Shown here in pieces: positions 26,004-34,978 of a DNA stretch of 64,000 nucleotides. The DNA lies in the NCBI GenBank assembly GCA_023450085.1, contig JAEXHI010000019.1, forward strand, positions 1-64,000. Direction: 5' to 3'. The notes below the pieces were generated by a model, which was given only the letters and a program-made list of their open reading frames with translations, made no database searches and was not told the DNA's origin. A program made the position numbers and the translations under genes. This DNA is from Bacteroidota bacterium (GTDB lineage Bacteria; Bacteroidota; Bacteroidia; Sphingobacteriales; Sphingobacteriaceae). The number at the start of each line of letters is the position of its first letter. Position 1 is the stretch's first letter.

Positions 26004-27356
26004 ATGAAAAATATTTGCTTGATGCTGATGCTTGTTTTTGCTGCTTTTTCCGTGAATGCGCAGCAAGTGATGCAGTCGTATATTGATACCGCTTTTAAGA
26101 ACAATATGGTGCTGCAGCAAAAAAACGTATCGTTGGAAAAAGCGCAATATGCTTTGAAAGCAGCAAAGGGATTATTCCTTCCTTCGGTAGCTTTTCAAGC
26201 AGGTTATCAAACAGCCGATGGGGGACGTAACATTCCGTTGCCTTTGGGAGATTTGCTCAATCCGATTTATAGCACCTTGAACCAAATTACGGGGGCTAAT
26301 AACTTTCCAACCCTACAAAACCAAACCATCAATTTTTTGCCCAAAAATTTTCACGATGCCAAAGTGCGTACCACGGTGCCCATTGTCAATACCGATATTA
26401 TCAATAACAAGCGTATTAGTGAGCAGCAATTGATTTTGAAGGAGTTTGAAGTACAGATTTATAAGCGTGATTTGGTGAAAGAAGTGAAAACAGCTTACTA
26501 CAATTATTTAAGTGCCCTTGCTGCGGTTGATGTTTATAAATCTGGATTGCAACTGGCCAACGAAGGACTTCGGGTGAACCAAAAGCTACTGGAAAATGGC
26601 AAGGGGCTGCCTGCCTATGTACTTCGTTCGCAAAGTGAAGTGGAAAGTGTAAGAGCTACCTTGTTTGATGCCGAACAAAAAGTAAATAATGCTCGGCTAT
26701 ATTTTAACTTTCTATTGAACAGAAATCCTGACGATGTAATTGTGGTAGAGAAAGATGATAAAAATGATTTGGCGAAAGTACAAGGTTTGTTGGCCAGCTT
26801 GGATATTTCAGGACAGCGAGAAGAGTTAAAAGCACTAAACCAAGTGGTGAGCATTAATAAAACTGTTCGAAAAATGAATAGTCAGTTTGCTGTGCCTAGG
26901 CTAGGAGCATTTTTAGATTTAGGAACACAATCAGAAGGCTTTAAATTTAATTCCAATACCAGATACTATATGCTAGGCCTACAATTGGAAATCCCGATTT
27001 TTTCTGGAAATAGAAATAACAATCGAATTAAGGAAAGCAATCTGGATTTGAGGAATGCCGAACTAAATGCAAACTTAGTGGCGCAACAATTAAGCCTGTC
27101 AGCAAAAACCGCACAGAATAATTTGCGTTCGGCCTATCAAACCTATCAATCATCCCAAAAGCAATTTGAAGCAGCCTCTACTTATTTGCGCTTAATAGAA
27201 AGAGGATATTTGGCAGGAGCCAATTCTTTTGTAGAAACCATTGATGCCCGAAACCAATATACTTCGGCACAAATATTAGTCAACATTAATTTATACAAGG
27301 TGCTTATGGCCATGGCCAATATTGAACGCGAAACAGCATCCTATACGCTAAACTAA
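26004..27356 (+). CDS. TolC-family outer-membrane efflux protein
   Basis: A 450-residue outer-membrane channel subunit of a tripartite pump. The ATG at 26004 is preferred to one at 25983: it gives the signal peptide MKNICLMLMLVFAAFSVNAQQ and leaves the operator outside the gene. Two long Ala/Gln/Asn-rich coiled-coil halves are visible (about 30-215 and 240-445), the usual TolC duplication, with GAVDVYKSGLQLANEG-type helices and a late RGYLAGANSFVETIDARNQY. It lies 3 bases before the adaptor gene. Confidence 0.9.
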   Translation: MKNICLMLMLVFAAFSVNAQQVMQSYIDTAFKNNMVLQQKNVSLEKAQYALKAAKGLFLPSVAFQAGYQTADGGRNIPLPLGDLLNPIYSTLNQITGANNFPTLQNQTINFLPKNFHDAKVRTTVPIVNTDIINNKRISEQQLILKEFEVQIYKRDLVKEVKTAYYNYLSALAAVDVYKSGLQLANEGLRVNQKLLENGKGLPAYVLRSQSEVESVRATLFDAEQKVNNARLYFNFLLNRNPDDVIVVEKDDKNDLAKVQGLLASLDISGQREELKALNQVVSINKTVRKMNSQFAVPRLGAFLDLGTQSEGFKFNSNTRYYMLGLQLEIPIFSGNRNNNRIKESNLDLRNAELNANLVAQQLSLSAKTAQNNLRSAYQTYQSSQKQFEAASTYLRLIERGYLAGANSFVETIDARNQYTSAQILVNINLYKVLMAMANIERETASYTLN

Positions 27357-27359
27357 ATT

Positions 27360-28409
27360 ATGAAAGCAAATATTACACAAATCAGCCTTAGCCTTGCCTT
27401 GCTCATGTTATTTGCCTGCAAAGGAAGTGACAAAAGAGAAAAGGCAATCGTTCAACAAGATACTATTCCCGTGAAAGTGATTTCGCTTTTGGCCGAAAAT
27501 GCTGACGGAGAAGTGGCCACTTCCGGTTATTTCACCACCAATGATGAAACATTATTGTCTTTTAAAAATGGGGGCGTAATTAATCGTATTTACGTAAAAG
27601 AAGGGGATAAGGTTAGCCGAGGACAAGTATTGGCAACGGTAAATCCTACAGAAATTAGTTCGCAGGCTCAGCAAGTGCAGCTTTCCTATCAAAAAGCATT
27701 GCGTGATTACGAGCGTGCCGAAAAACTTTACAAAGACAGTGTGGCTACTTTAGAGCAATTGCAAAATGCCAAGACAATGCTTGACGTAGCAAAGAAACAA
27801 TTGCAATCTGCAAAGTTTAACGAAAGTTACACTTCTATTAATGCGACCACGAACGGTTACGTACTTAGAAAATTGGCTAATGAAGGTCAAATTGTAGGTC
27901 CTGGTACGCCAGTGTTGCAAATTAATGGTGCTAGTGAAGGTAACTGGATATTGAAAGTTGGTTTGAGTGATAAACAATGGTCAGCTTTAAAAGTTGGAGA
28001 TAGAGCAGTAATTACTGCCGATGCATTGACAGGTAAAACACTGCAAGCCAAAGTAAGCAGGAAATCAGAAAGCATTGACCCGCAAAGTGGAACTTTTGGT
28101 TTGGAGTTATCCCTAACCGAACCAGTAAAAGGTTTGGCTGCGGGAATGTTTGGGAAAGCCAATATCTATCCATCAAAAAAACAAAGTGCTTATGTAATCC
28201 CTTATGATGCTTTGTTGGATGGCGGCGAAAATGAAGGTTATGTGTTTGTAACGAATGATAATCAAGTGGCCAAAAAAGTGAAAGTGCAGTTGGGTGCCGT
28301 GCAAAAAGATAAAATTACAATTACAAGTGGATTGGAAGAAGCCAGTTCGGTAATTGTTTCTGGTAGTGCTTACCTTACTGATGGCTCCAGAATAAAGGTG
28401 ATTAAATAA
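27360..28409 (+). CDS. RND efflux periplasmic adaptor (membrane fusion protein), lipoprotein
   Basis: A 349-residue adaptor linking the inner-membrane RND pump to TolC. The N terminus ends in a lipobox, LLMLFAC with Cys20 as the acylation site, so it is anchored in the inner membrane. Domains in order: barrel-sandwich hybrid first half (GGVINRIYVKEGDKVSRGQVLA), alpha hairpin (about 95-140), second lipoyl half (NGYVLRKLANEGQIVGPG), beta-barrel, and membrane-proximal domain. It is centrally placed in the tetR-tolC-MFP-RND operon. Confidence 0.92.
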   Translation: MKANITQISLSLALLMLFACKGSDKREKAIVQQDTIPVKVISLLAENADGEVATSGYFTTNDETLLSFKNGGVINRIYVKEGDKVSRGQVLATVNPTEISSQAQQVQLSYQKALRDYERAEKLYKDSVATLEQLQNAKTMLDVAKKQLQSAKFNESYTSINATTNGYVLRKLANEGQIVGPGTPVLQINGASEGNWILKVGLSDKQWSALKVGDRAVITADALTGKTLQAKVSRKSESIDPQSGTFGLELSLTEPVKGLAAGMFGKANIYPSKKQSAYVIPYDALLDGGENEGYVFVTNDNQVAKKVKVQLGAVQKDKITITSGLEEASSVIVSGSAYLTDGSRIKVIK

Positions 28410-28441
28410 TATTTTTTACGCTTAAAATCGACCGAAAACAA

Positions 28442-31400
28442 ATGAAAATCTCAGATTATGCAGTAAAAAATTATCAGTTCACCTTAATCATGGTGTTAAT
28501 GGTGATGGCTTTGGGAATCACTACTGTTTTTAACATGCCAAGGGCCGAAGACCCTGATATGAACCCACCAAATTTCCCAGTGGTAGTGGTGTATCCAGGG
28601 GCAAGCCCTAAGGATATGGAAGAGCTGGTGGTGAAGCCGTTGGAAAAGCGTATTTACGGATTAGATGATATCAAGACCATCAAAACCAACATTAGGGATG
28701 GTTTAGCGGTGATTATTGTGGAGTACAAATACGGTGGTAATGTTGATGATAAATACCAAGAGCTGGTAAGAGAGGTGAATAGCGAAAGACCTAGCTTACC
28801 ACAGGAAATTTATAGCATGGAGGTGCAAAAAATAACACCATCAGATGTAAATATCCTGCAAATTGCCTTGGTATCGGAAAATGCCTCTCGTGACAAGCTC
28901 AAGAGCGCCGCTGAGGATTTACAGGACAGACTCGAAAAAATACCTTCACTTAAAAATGTGGAGATTATGGGCTTGCCCGACCAGTTGGTGAAAGTGGATT
29001 TAGACTTGGAGAAACTGGCGCTGCTGCGAATTCCAGTAACACAAGTTTCCAATGCCATACAAAGTGAAGTGGCCAATATTCCTGGCGGAAGCATTGACGC
29101 TGGCAATAAATCGTTCAACATCAAAACCAGTGGAAACTATCAGAGTTTAGACGAAATCAAAAATACCATTGTGGCCAGTGCTACAGGTAAAAATACCACA
29201 TTGAAAGAGGTGGCAAATGTTTATTTTGATTATTCGCAAGAAAAGCATATTACTCGTTTAAATGGTTTTAGGAGTGTATTTGTGGTGGCGGCACAAAAAG
29301 CGGGTAGCAATATCACAAAAACTCAAGAAGCTTATTTGCCAGTACTTGATTCTTTTAAAAAGACTTTGCCTAGCAATATCGACCAACAGGTGATGTTTGA
29401 CCAAGCCAACAATGTCAATACCCGATTGGGTGGCTTGGGATTTGATTTCCTCATTGCCATCTGTTTGGTGCTGATTACCCTATTGCCATTGGGTACTCGT
29501 GCCTCATTGGTTGTGATGGTGTCTATTCCATTATCCTTGGCCATTGGTATCATCTTAATTAACCTGCTTGGCTTTAGTTTGAACCAATTAAGTATTGTAG
29601 GGTTGGTGGTTTCGCTGGGGCTATTGGTTGATGATAGTATTGTAGTGGTAGAAAATATAGAGCGATGGATGCGTGATGGGCACAATAGGCTTACTGCAAC
29701 GCTAATGGCAACTAAGCAAATTGGATTAGCCGTGTTGGGATGTACCGCAACTTTGGTAATTGCCTTTATGCCACTGATGTTTATGCCAGAAGCTTCGGGG
29801 GAATTTATCAGAAGTTTGCCTGTAGCGGTAATCTGCTCGGTCATTGCCTCCATGGTGGTGGCTTTAACCGTAGTCCCTTTCTTATCTAGTAAACTCTTAA
29901 AGCCACATGCTGATGTAAATGGTAATATCTTTTTGCGTACCCTGCAAAAAATTATCCATGGTTCTTATGCCAAATTGTTGGATAAAGCTTTGCATAGGCC
30001 ATACTTAACCATCTTGATTGGTGTGGGAATTTTCTTGGGAGCATTGGCTTTAATTCCTGTAATTGGTTTTAGTTTGTTCCCTTCATCGGAAAAGCCGCAA
30101 TTTATCATTACGGTATCTACGCCTTTGCAATCGAACTTAAAATATACGGATTCGATAGCTAAACAAATTGAAAAGGAAATCAAGGATATTCCGGAAGTAA
30201 AATACTTTGCCTCTAACGTAGGTAAGGGCAATCCTAGGATTTACTACAATTTACTGCAAACCAACGAACGCAGTGATTTTGCGGAGATTTTTGTGCTGCT
30301 TCACCCCGATGTGAGGGCTGATAAAAAAGTGGCGCTTATTGAAAAACTTAGGGCTAAATGGTCGCCATATTTAGGAGCCAAGGTAGAAGTGAAAGATTTT
30401 GAACAAGGCCAACCTATTATTTCGCCAGTAGAAGTACGAGTGTTTGGCGAAAACTTGGATACCTTACGTCAGTTGGCAGGAAAGGTAGAGAACCTCTTGC
30501 TTAAAACCGAAGGAACCATTTATGTCAACAATCCATTAAAAAATTTAAAATCTGACATCAAAGTAGATATCAATAAAGAAAAAGCTTTGGCTTTGGGCGT
30601 GCCTATGGTCAATATTGACCGTACGGTAAGGATGGCTATTGCTGGTTTTGAAGTGGGTAAATTCTTAAATCCAAAATCAAGCGGCGACGACTATAGTATT
30701 TTGCTCACCACAAAATATTCATCTGAACCTAGCTTGGGTGTTTTTGATAATCTTTACGTGAATAATGTACAAGGAACGGCTATTCCTTTGGCGCAATTGG
30801 CGAGTTTAAAACTCGAAACCTCAGCACTTAGTATTAACCACCAAAATAAGGTGCGTACCATTTCGGTGAATTCATTTGTTCAAAAAGGTTATTTAAACGA
30901 TAAGGTGATTAAAGATGTAGAAGCGCAGATGACAAAAATGAAACTGCCCGAAGGCTATCATTTTGAAATGGGAGGTGAGGTAGAAAGTCGTAACCAATCC
31001 TTTGGTGGTTTTGGTAGCATTATTTTGGTTACCCTATTCATGTTCATTGCGGTGTTGGTACTGGAATTTAAAACCTTTAAAAGTACGTTAATCGTATTGT
31101 CGGTAATTCCATTAGGGATAGTAGGAGCAGTACTTGCGCTGATGGTTACTGGAAATTCACTTTCATTTGTAGCCACTATCGGAATTGTAGCACTGGCAGG
31201 TATTGAGGTGAAAAACACCATTCTACTGGTTGATTTTACCAATCAGTTACGTGCAGAAGGTAAGCCTTTGAACGAGGCCATTGAAGAAGCAGGGGAGGTG
31301 CGTTTCTTGCCAATCATCCTGACTTCATTAACGGCTATTGGAGGTTTGCTGCCTATTGCGATGTCTAGCAATCCGCTGATTTCACCTTTGGCTATTGTCA

Positions 31401-31498
31401 TGATTGGAGGTCTAATCAGTTCAACCTTGCTTTCCAGAATTGTAACACCAGTAGTGTATAAATTGATGCCACCAAATATTACGAAGAAAGAAGATTAA
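28442..31498 (+). CDS. RND efflux transporter permease (HAE1-like)
   Basis: A 1018-residue proton-driven inner-membrane pump. It has 12 membrane helices in the 1+5 and 1+5 arrangement, with two large periplasmic loops. The proton-relay Asp397-Asp398 pair lies in TM4 (GLLVDDSIVVVENIERW), with the HAE1 signature around it. N-terminal YPGASPKDMEELVVKPLEKRI is typical of AcrB/MdtB-type permeases. Substrates are probably hydrophobic or amphiphilic compounds; the exact set cannot be read. A terminator follows 50 bases downstream. Confidence 0.94.
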   Translation: MKISDYAVKNYQFTLIMVLMVMALGITTVFNMPRAEDPDMNPPNFPVVVVYPGASPKDMEELVVKPLEKRIYGLDDIKTIKTNIRDGLAVIIVEYKYGGNVDDKYQELVREVNSERPSLPQEIYSMEVQKITPSDVNILQIALVSENASRDKLKSAAEDLQDRLEKIPSLKNVEIMGLPDQLVKVDLDLEKLALLRIPVTQVSNAIQSEVANIPGGSIDAGNKSFNIKTSGNYQSLDEIKNTIVASATGKNTTLKEVANVYFDYSQEKHITRLNGFRSVFVVAAQKAGSNITKTQEAYLPVLDSFKKTLPSNIDQQVMFDQANNVNTRLGGLGFDFLIAICLVLITLLPLGTRASLVVMVSIPLSLAIGIILINLLGFSLNQLSIVGLVVSLGLLVDDSIVVVENIERWMRDGHNRLTATLMATKQIGLAVLGCTATLVIAFMPLMFMPEASGEFIRSLPVAVICSVIASMVVALTVVPFLSSKLLKPHADVNGNIFLRTLQKIIHGSYAKLLDKALHRPYLTILIGVGIFLGALALIPVIGFSLFPSSEKPQFIITVSTPLQSNLKYTDSIAKQIEKEIKDIPEVKYFASNVGKGNPRIYYNLLQTNERSDFAEIFVLLHPDVRADKKVALIEKLRAKWSPYLGAKVEVKDFEQGQPIISPVEVRVFGENLDTLRQLAGKVENLLLKTEGTIYVNNPLKNLKSDIKVDINKEKALALGVPMVNIDRTVRMAIAGFEVGKFLNPKSSGDDYSILLTTKYSSEPSLGVFDNLYVNNVQGTAIPLAQLASLKLETSALSINHQNKVRTISVNSFVQKGYLNDKVIKDVEAQMTKMKLPEGYHFEMGGEVESRNQSFGGFGSIILVTLFMFIAVLVLEFKTFKSTLIVLSVIPLGIVGAVLALMVTGNSLSFVATIGIVALAGIEVKNTILLVDFTNQLRAEGKPLNEAIEEAGEVRFLPIILTSLTAIGGLLPIAMSSNPLISPLAIVMIGGLISSTLLSRIVTPVVYKLMPPNITKKED

Positions 31499-31548
31499 TT
31501 TATAGTAATAAATTTAAGCACGGTACTAACGTCGTGTTCCGAAAATAC

Positions 31549-31578
31549 AAAGCCTTTGATAGATAAGTCAAAGGCTTT
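31549..31578 (+). terminator. Probable terminator of the RND operon
   Basis: Perfect 11-base arms AAAGCCTTTGA/TCAAAGGCTTT (31549-31559 with 31568-31578) are followed by a T-rich stretch. Confidence 0.7.
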
Positions 31579-31600
31579 ATTGTTGTTTAGAATTTGTTTC

Positions 31601-31692
31601 CCCTCTCTGGCTACGCCATCTCTCCCAAAGGGAGAGAAAAGGAATGTTGCAACTCTCTCCCTTTGGGAGAGATGCCCAACGGGCAGAGAGGG
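31601..31692. repeat. Long double palindrome (CCCTCTCTG...CAGAGAGGG)
   Basis: Outer nine-base arms (31601-31609 and 31684-31692) enclose perfect 20-base inner arms (31618-31637 and 31654-31673). Each inner arm is itself nearly self-complementary (CTCTCCC-AAA-GGGAGAG). It lies between convergent genes. A fragment of the same family (AGAGAGGGATTTCA) recurs near 62028-62041. Confidence 0.8.
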
Positions 31693-31711
31693 ATTTCAAA
31701 ATTGATTTGTA

Positions 31712-32851
31712 TTACCTCTCGCTTCGTTCTTCCATGTTTAAATCGGTATCGAACGGACTTTTGGTAAACGGATAAATCGATTGCTTAATGAATCCTTTAG
31801 GATAAGAAGCCTCATGTACCCCAGTTCCTGCTGGCCATTTTTTGTCAGGTAAATAATAAGTGCCAAACATCATATCGATAAAAGGAAAGATGGAAGCGAA
31901 ATTATGCCCGTAATATTTGGGGTCTTCACAGTGATGCCAGTGGTGATATTGAGGTGTTGTAAATATGTATTTGATGAAACCAAAGTTGATGCGGGTATTG
32001 GCATGGATAAGTACGGCGTGCACAGCTATGAAAACAATGTAAACGTTAAACACCGTAGAAGAAAAACCTAGGATGTAAAGCGGAATAAAAGTCATCGCCC
32101 TAGTAAAAAAGATGTCTATAAAGTGGGTTCTACTTCCGGCAAGCCAATCCATGTTTTGAGTGGAGTGGTGGATAGAGTGGAAGCGCCATAAAAATACCTT
32201 GGTGTGAAAAAAGCGATGTGCCCAGTATTGGAACAAGTCGGTAGTGAAAAATGCTAAGAATAATGCGAGAATAAACGGTAAGCCTTGTACCCAAGTGTGT
32301 AGATTTTCTAAACCAATCCAGCCAAAGAATAATACTGCTGGTTTTTGGGTAACGATACCGAAAAACTGAATAAATAAATGGCTAATGACAAAATAAGTTA
32401 AATCGGTACGCCATTCTTCGTGAAACTTTGTTTGTGATTTGTTTTTAGGAAAAAATAGCTCCAACGGAACAAAAATAGCTACCATCAACAACAGGTCTAA
32501 AATCATCCAATCCAAACCAAAATGCCAATCTGTTTTAACAACGTCTCTGCCATTTAAAGTCAATGCGCCTAAAACAATGGCCAAACCCGTAATGGAGGTG
32601 CCAATTAAGGCTAGTTTTATTTTCTTGCTTAATAGCAAGCTTACAGCGGCAAAGAAGAATGAAGCAATTACGCCAAAAATCATTAAAGCTTCGGCAATAC
32701 TTTTAGTGTAAACTTCCCTAAATTCTGGAGTGGTTAACTGCTCTGGATATCTGAAACAGAATACAGCGAGCAATACCAAAACGGCTAAAAAGATAGAAAG
32801 ATACCCGCTAATTTGTCCTTGTCCTACTTTGAGGCGTTTATTTGTCGTCAT
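31712..32851 (-). CDS. Sterol desaturase/fatty acid hydroxylase family membrane enzyme
   Basis: A 379-residue integral membrane di-iron oxygenase. The ATG at 32851 (MTTNKRLKVG) is preferred to one at 32923, which adds a non-conserved extension. About six hydrophobic segments precede or surround the three histidine boxes: HRFFH, HSIHHS and HHWHHCEDPKYYGHNF. These bind the iron pair in the superfamily that includes sterol desaturases, carotenoid hydroxylases and alkylglycerol monooxygenase. The C-terminal FPFIDMMFGTYYLP is also typical. The lipid substrate is unknown; no carotenoid or sterol genes are nearby. Confidence 0.88.
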   Translation of the reverse strand: MTTNKRLKVGQGQISGYLSIFLAVLVLLAVFCFRYPEQLTTPEFREVYTKSIAEALMIFGVIASFFFAAVSLLLSKKIKLALIGTSITGLAIVLGALTLNGRDVVKTDWHFGLDWMILDLLLMVAIFVPLELFFPKNKSQTKFHEEWRTDLTYFVISHLFIQFFGIVTQKPAVLFFGWIGLENLHTWVQGLPFILALFLAFFTTDLFQYWAHRFFHTKVFLWRFHSIHHSTQNMDWLAGSRTHFIDIFFTRAMTFIPLYILGFSSTVFNVYIVFIAVHAVLIHANTRINFGFIKYIFTTPQYHHWHHCEDPKYYGHNFASIFPFIDMMFGTYYLPDKKWPAGTGVHEASYPKGFIKQSIYPFTKSPFDTDLNMEERSER

Positions 32852-32934
32852 ACGGTTTGAAGTGTTTGTTTCAATAATAGCAAAATTGCAGCAGATTTTA
32901 AACCGTTCCAATAAATGACCCATAATTGGCGGTA

Positions 32935-33062
32935 AGAAACTGTTTAAATTTCATTCAAAGAATGATACGAATGGCGAGGACGCCATTCTTTGGTCCAAGG
33001 CAACATTTGGTATCCTCGCCAAACACCACTTGTAAAAAACAGGTTGTTTTCAAACAGTTTCT
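32935..33062. repeat. REP-type palindromic element upstream of lpxK
   Basis: Outer arms AGAAACTGTTT (32935-32945) and AAACAGTTTCT (33052-33062) enclose a perfect hairpin GAATGGCG-AGGA-CGCCATTC (32969-32988). They also enclose a decayed inverted partner at 33006-33023 (TATCCTCGCCAAAC). The hairpin shares its GGCG-AGGA-CGCC core with those next to the broken RAYT gene at 51683-51811. Confidence 0.75.
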
Positions 33063-33120
33063 AAATCTCTCGCCAAAAATAAAAGCACAATATGGTCTAA
33101 CCTTTAGTGCAAATATTCAG

Positions 33121-33128
33121 TATTTTTG
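33121..33128 (+). promoter_or_regulatory. -7 element of the lpxK operon
   Basis: TATTTTTG is an exact TAnnTTTG, ten bases before the chosen lpxK ATG. Confidence 0.55.
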
Positions 33129-33138
33129 TGTTGCTTAT

Positions 33139-34182
33139 ATGTTAAAATACCTGCGTCTATTACTATTGCCCTTTAATTTGGTGTATGCCTTGGTGGTGTA
33201 CCTGCGCAATAGGTTTTATGATTGGGGTATTTTTAAATCTACGAGTTTTGATATCCCGATTGTTTGCGTGGGTAATTTAGCAGTAGGGGGCTCAGGAAAA
33301 ACACCTACTACTGAATATTTGGTGCGCTTGCTTAGCCAGTACAAAATTGCCATTTTAAGTAGGGGCTACGGCCGTAAAACCAATGGCTTTATTTTGGCTG
33401 GGCCAAATGCTACTGCCGAAACCATTGGCGATGAACCTTTGCAGTACTATCATAAATTCAAAGACGTTACGGTTGCCGTTTGTGAAGATAGGGTAAAGGG
33501 CATTAATGAATTGAAAGCCAATCATGACTTGATTTTATTGGATGATGCCTTTCAGCACAGAAAAGTTAAAGCTGGATTTAATGTGTTGTTGTTTGAATTT
33601 GCAAAGCTGCAAAAAATGCAGTGGCTATTGCCCGCAGGTAATTTACGTGAACCATTTTCAGGCGTTAAAAGGGCACAAGCAGTACTGGTGACCAAATCTC
33701 CCGCGGACATTTCCTCAAAAGTGAAAGAAAAAATATTGGCCAAACTTGATTTGAATTCCGCTCAACAATTGACTTTTTCGCATATCAATTACCAAAAACT
33801 AACGCACCTTTATACGGGAGAAGAAACGGCATTAGAAAAAGACCAACACCTGTTTTTATTGACCGGAATTGCCAACCCAACCCCACTGGTGCAATATTTA
33901 GAAGAAATGCAATTGAATATTCACTCTTTCGAATATCCAGACCACCATCGTTTTACGGAGAAAGAAATAGCACAGTTGGTAATGGCTTATCAGCAACATC
34001 CAGCGGCAAAAAAAATAATCGTGACCACAGAAAAAGATGGACAACGCTTATTAACTAACAATTTAAGAGATTTACTATTAAATTTGCCTGTATATTATCT
34101 GCCCATTGCCATTGAAATCAAAGCAGAAGACAAGGCAATTTTTGACCAAAAAATATTAGACTATGTTGCAAGCACTAAATGA
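33139..34182 (+). CDS. lpxK: Tetraacyldisaccharide 4'-kinase
   Basis: A 347-residue inner-membrane kinase that phosphorylates the lipid A disaccharide at the 4' position. The ATG at 33139 is chosen because it gives the standard N terminus (MLKYLRLLLLPFNLVYALVV, membrane-facing). A longer frame to 32926 would run through the REP element and the promoter. The Walker A loop is VGNLAVGGSGKTPT (about 44-57), and the family motif DDAFQHRKV is at about 138-146. The stop overlaps the purine nucleoside phosphorylase start by 20 bases, so lpxK, the phosphorylase and the porin form one operon. Confidence 0.94.
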   Translation: MLKYLRLLLLPFNLVYALVVYLRNRFYDWGIFKSTSFDIPIVCVGNLAVGGSGKTPTTEYLVRLLSQYKIAILSRGYGRKTNGFILAGPNATAETIGDEPLQYYHKFKDVTVAVCEDRVKGINELKANHDLILLDDAFQHRKVKAGFNVLLFEFAKLQKMQWLLPAGNLREPFSGVKRAQAVLVTKSPADISSKVKEKILAKLDLNSAQQLTFSHINYQKLTHLYTGEETALEKDQHLFLLTGIANPTPLVQYLEEMQLNIHSFEYPDHHRFTEKEIAQLVMAYQQHPAAKKIIVTTEKDGQRLLTNNLRDLLLNLPVYYLPIAIEIKAEDKAIFDQKILDYVASTK

Positions 34183-34978
34183 TTCGATTAAATACATTAA
34201 AAATAAAATAGGTGATTTTGAACCTGAAATAGGGATTGTACTAGGCACAGGATTAGGTGGCTTGGTAAACGAAATTGAGGTATCGCATAGTATTATGTAT
34301 GCCAGTATCCCCAATTTTCCTATTTCTACGTTGGAGTTCCACTCGGGTAAATTGATATTTGGAACCCTTAAAGGCAAAAAGGTAGTGGCCATGCAAGGTC
34401 GTTTACATTTTTACGAAGGTTATAGCATGCAGCAAATTACTTTCCCTATTAGAGCCATGAAACTATTGGGCATCCAATACCTATTTGTATCTAATGCTGC
34501 GGGGTCATTAAATCCTGAATTTAAAAAAGGTGATTTGATGATTATCAACGACCATATCAATTTACAGCCAGAAAGTCCGTTAAGAGGAATCAATAACAGC
34601 GATTTTGGTCCACGTTTTCCGGACATGAGCCAGCCTTATCAAAAAGACCTGATTGCAAAAGCAGTAAAAATTGCTGAGGAAAAAAATATTACCTGCCATC
34701 AGGGCGTTTATGTTTCGGTAACAGGGCCAAATCTAGAAACCAAAGCCGAATACAAATATTTACGTATCATAGGCGGCGATGCAGTAGGAATGAGCACCGT
34801 GCCAGAGGTAATTGTGGCCAACCACATGAGCATTCCAGTTTTTGCCATTTCAGTATTAACAGACGAAGGTTTCCCAGAAGATTTGAAACCTGTAAGTTTA
34901 GAAGAAATTATAGAAACTGCAGCCAAAGCGGAACCCAAAATGACCGAAATTTTAAGCCAGCTTATTTCAAATCTATAA
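34163..34978 (+). CDS. punA: Purine-nucleoside phosphorylase (trimeric type)
   Basis: A 271-residue salvage enzyme that splits purine nucleosides with phosphate. Family motifs are visible: GIVLGTGLGGLVNEI (phosphate loop), QGRLHFYEG, VSNAAGSLNPEFKKGDLMIINDHINL, VTGPNLETKAEYK and GMSTVPEVIVANH. The base-recognition position reads SVLTDEGFP, with Asp where mammalian enzymes have Asn; many Bacteroidota members share this, so specificity should not be assumed. It overlaps lpxK by 20 bases and shares one base with the next start codon, so translation of the three genes is probably coupled. Confidence 0.92.
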   Translation: MLQALNDSIKYIKNKIGDFEPEIGIVLGTGLGGLVNEIEVSHSIMYASIPNFPISTLEFHSGKLIFGTLKGKKVVAMQGRLHFYEGYSMQQITFPIRAMKLLGIQYLFVSNAAGSLNPEFKKGDLMIINDHINLQPESPLRGINNSDFGPRFPDMSQPYQKDLIAKAVKIAEEKNITCHQGVYVSVTGPNLETKAEYKYLRIIGGDAVGMSTVPEVIVANHMSIPVFAISVLTDEGFPEDLKPVSLEEIIETAAKAEPKMTEILSQLISNL

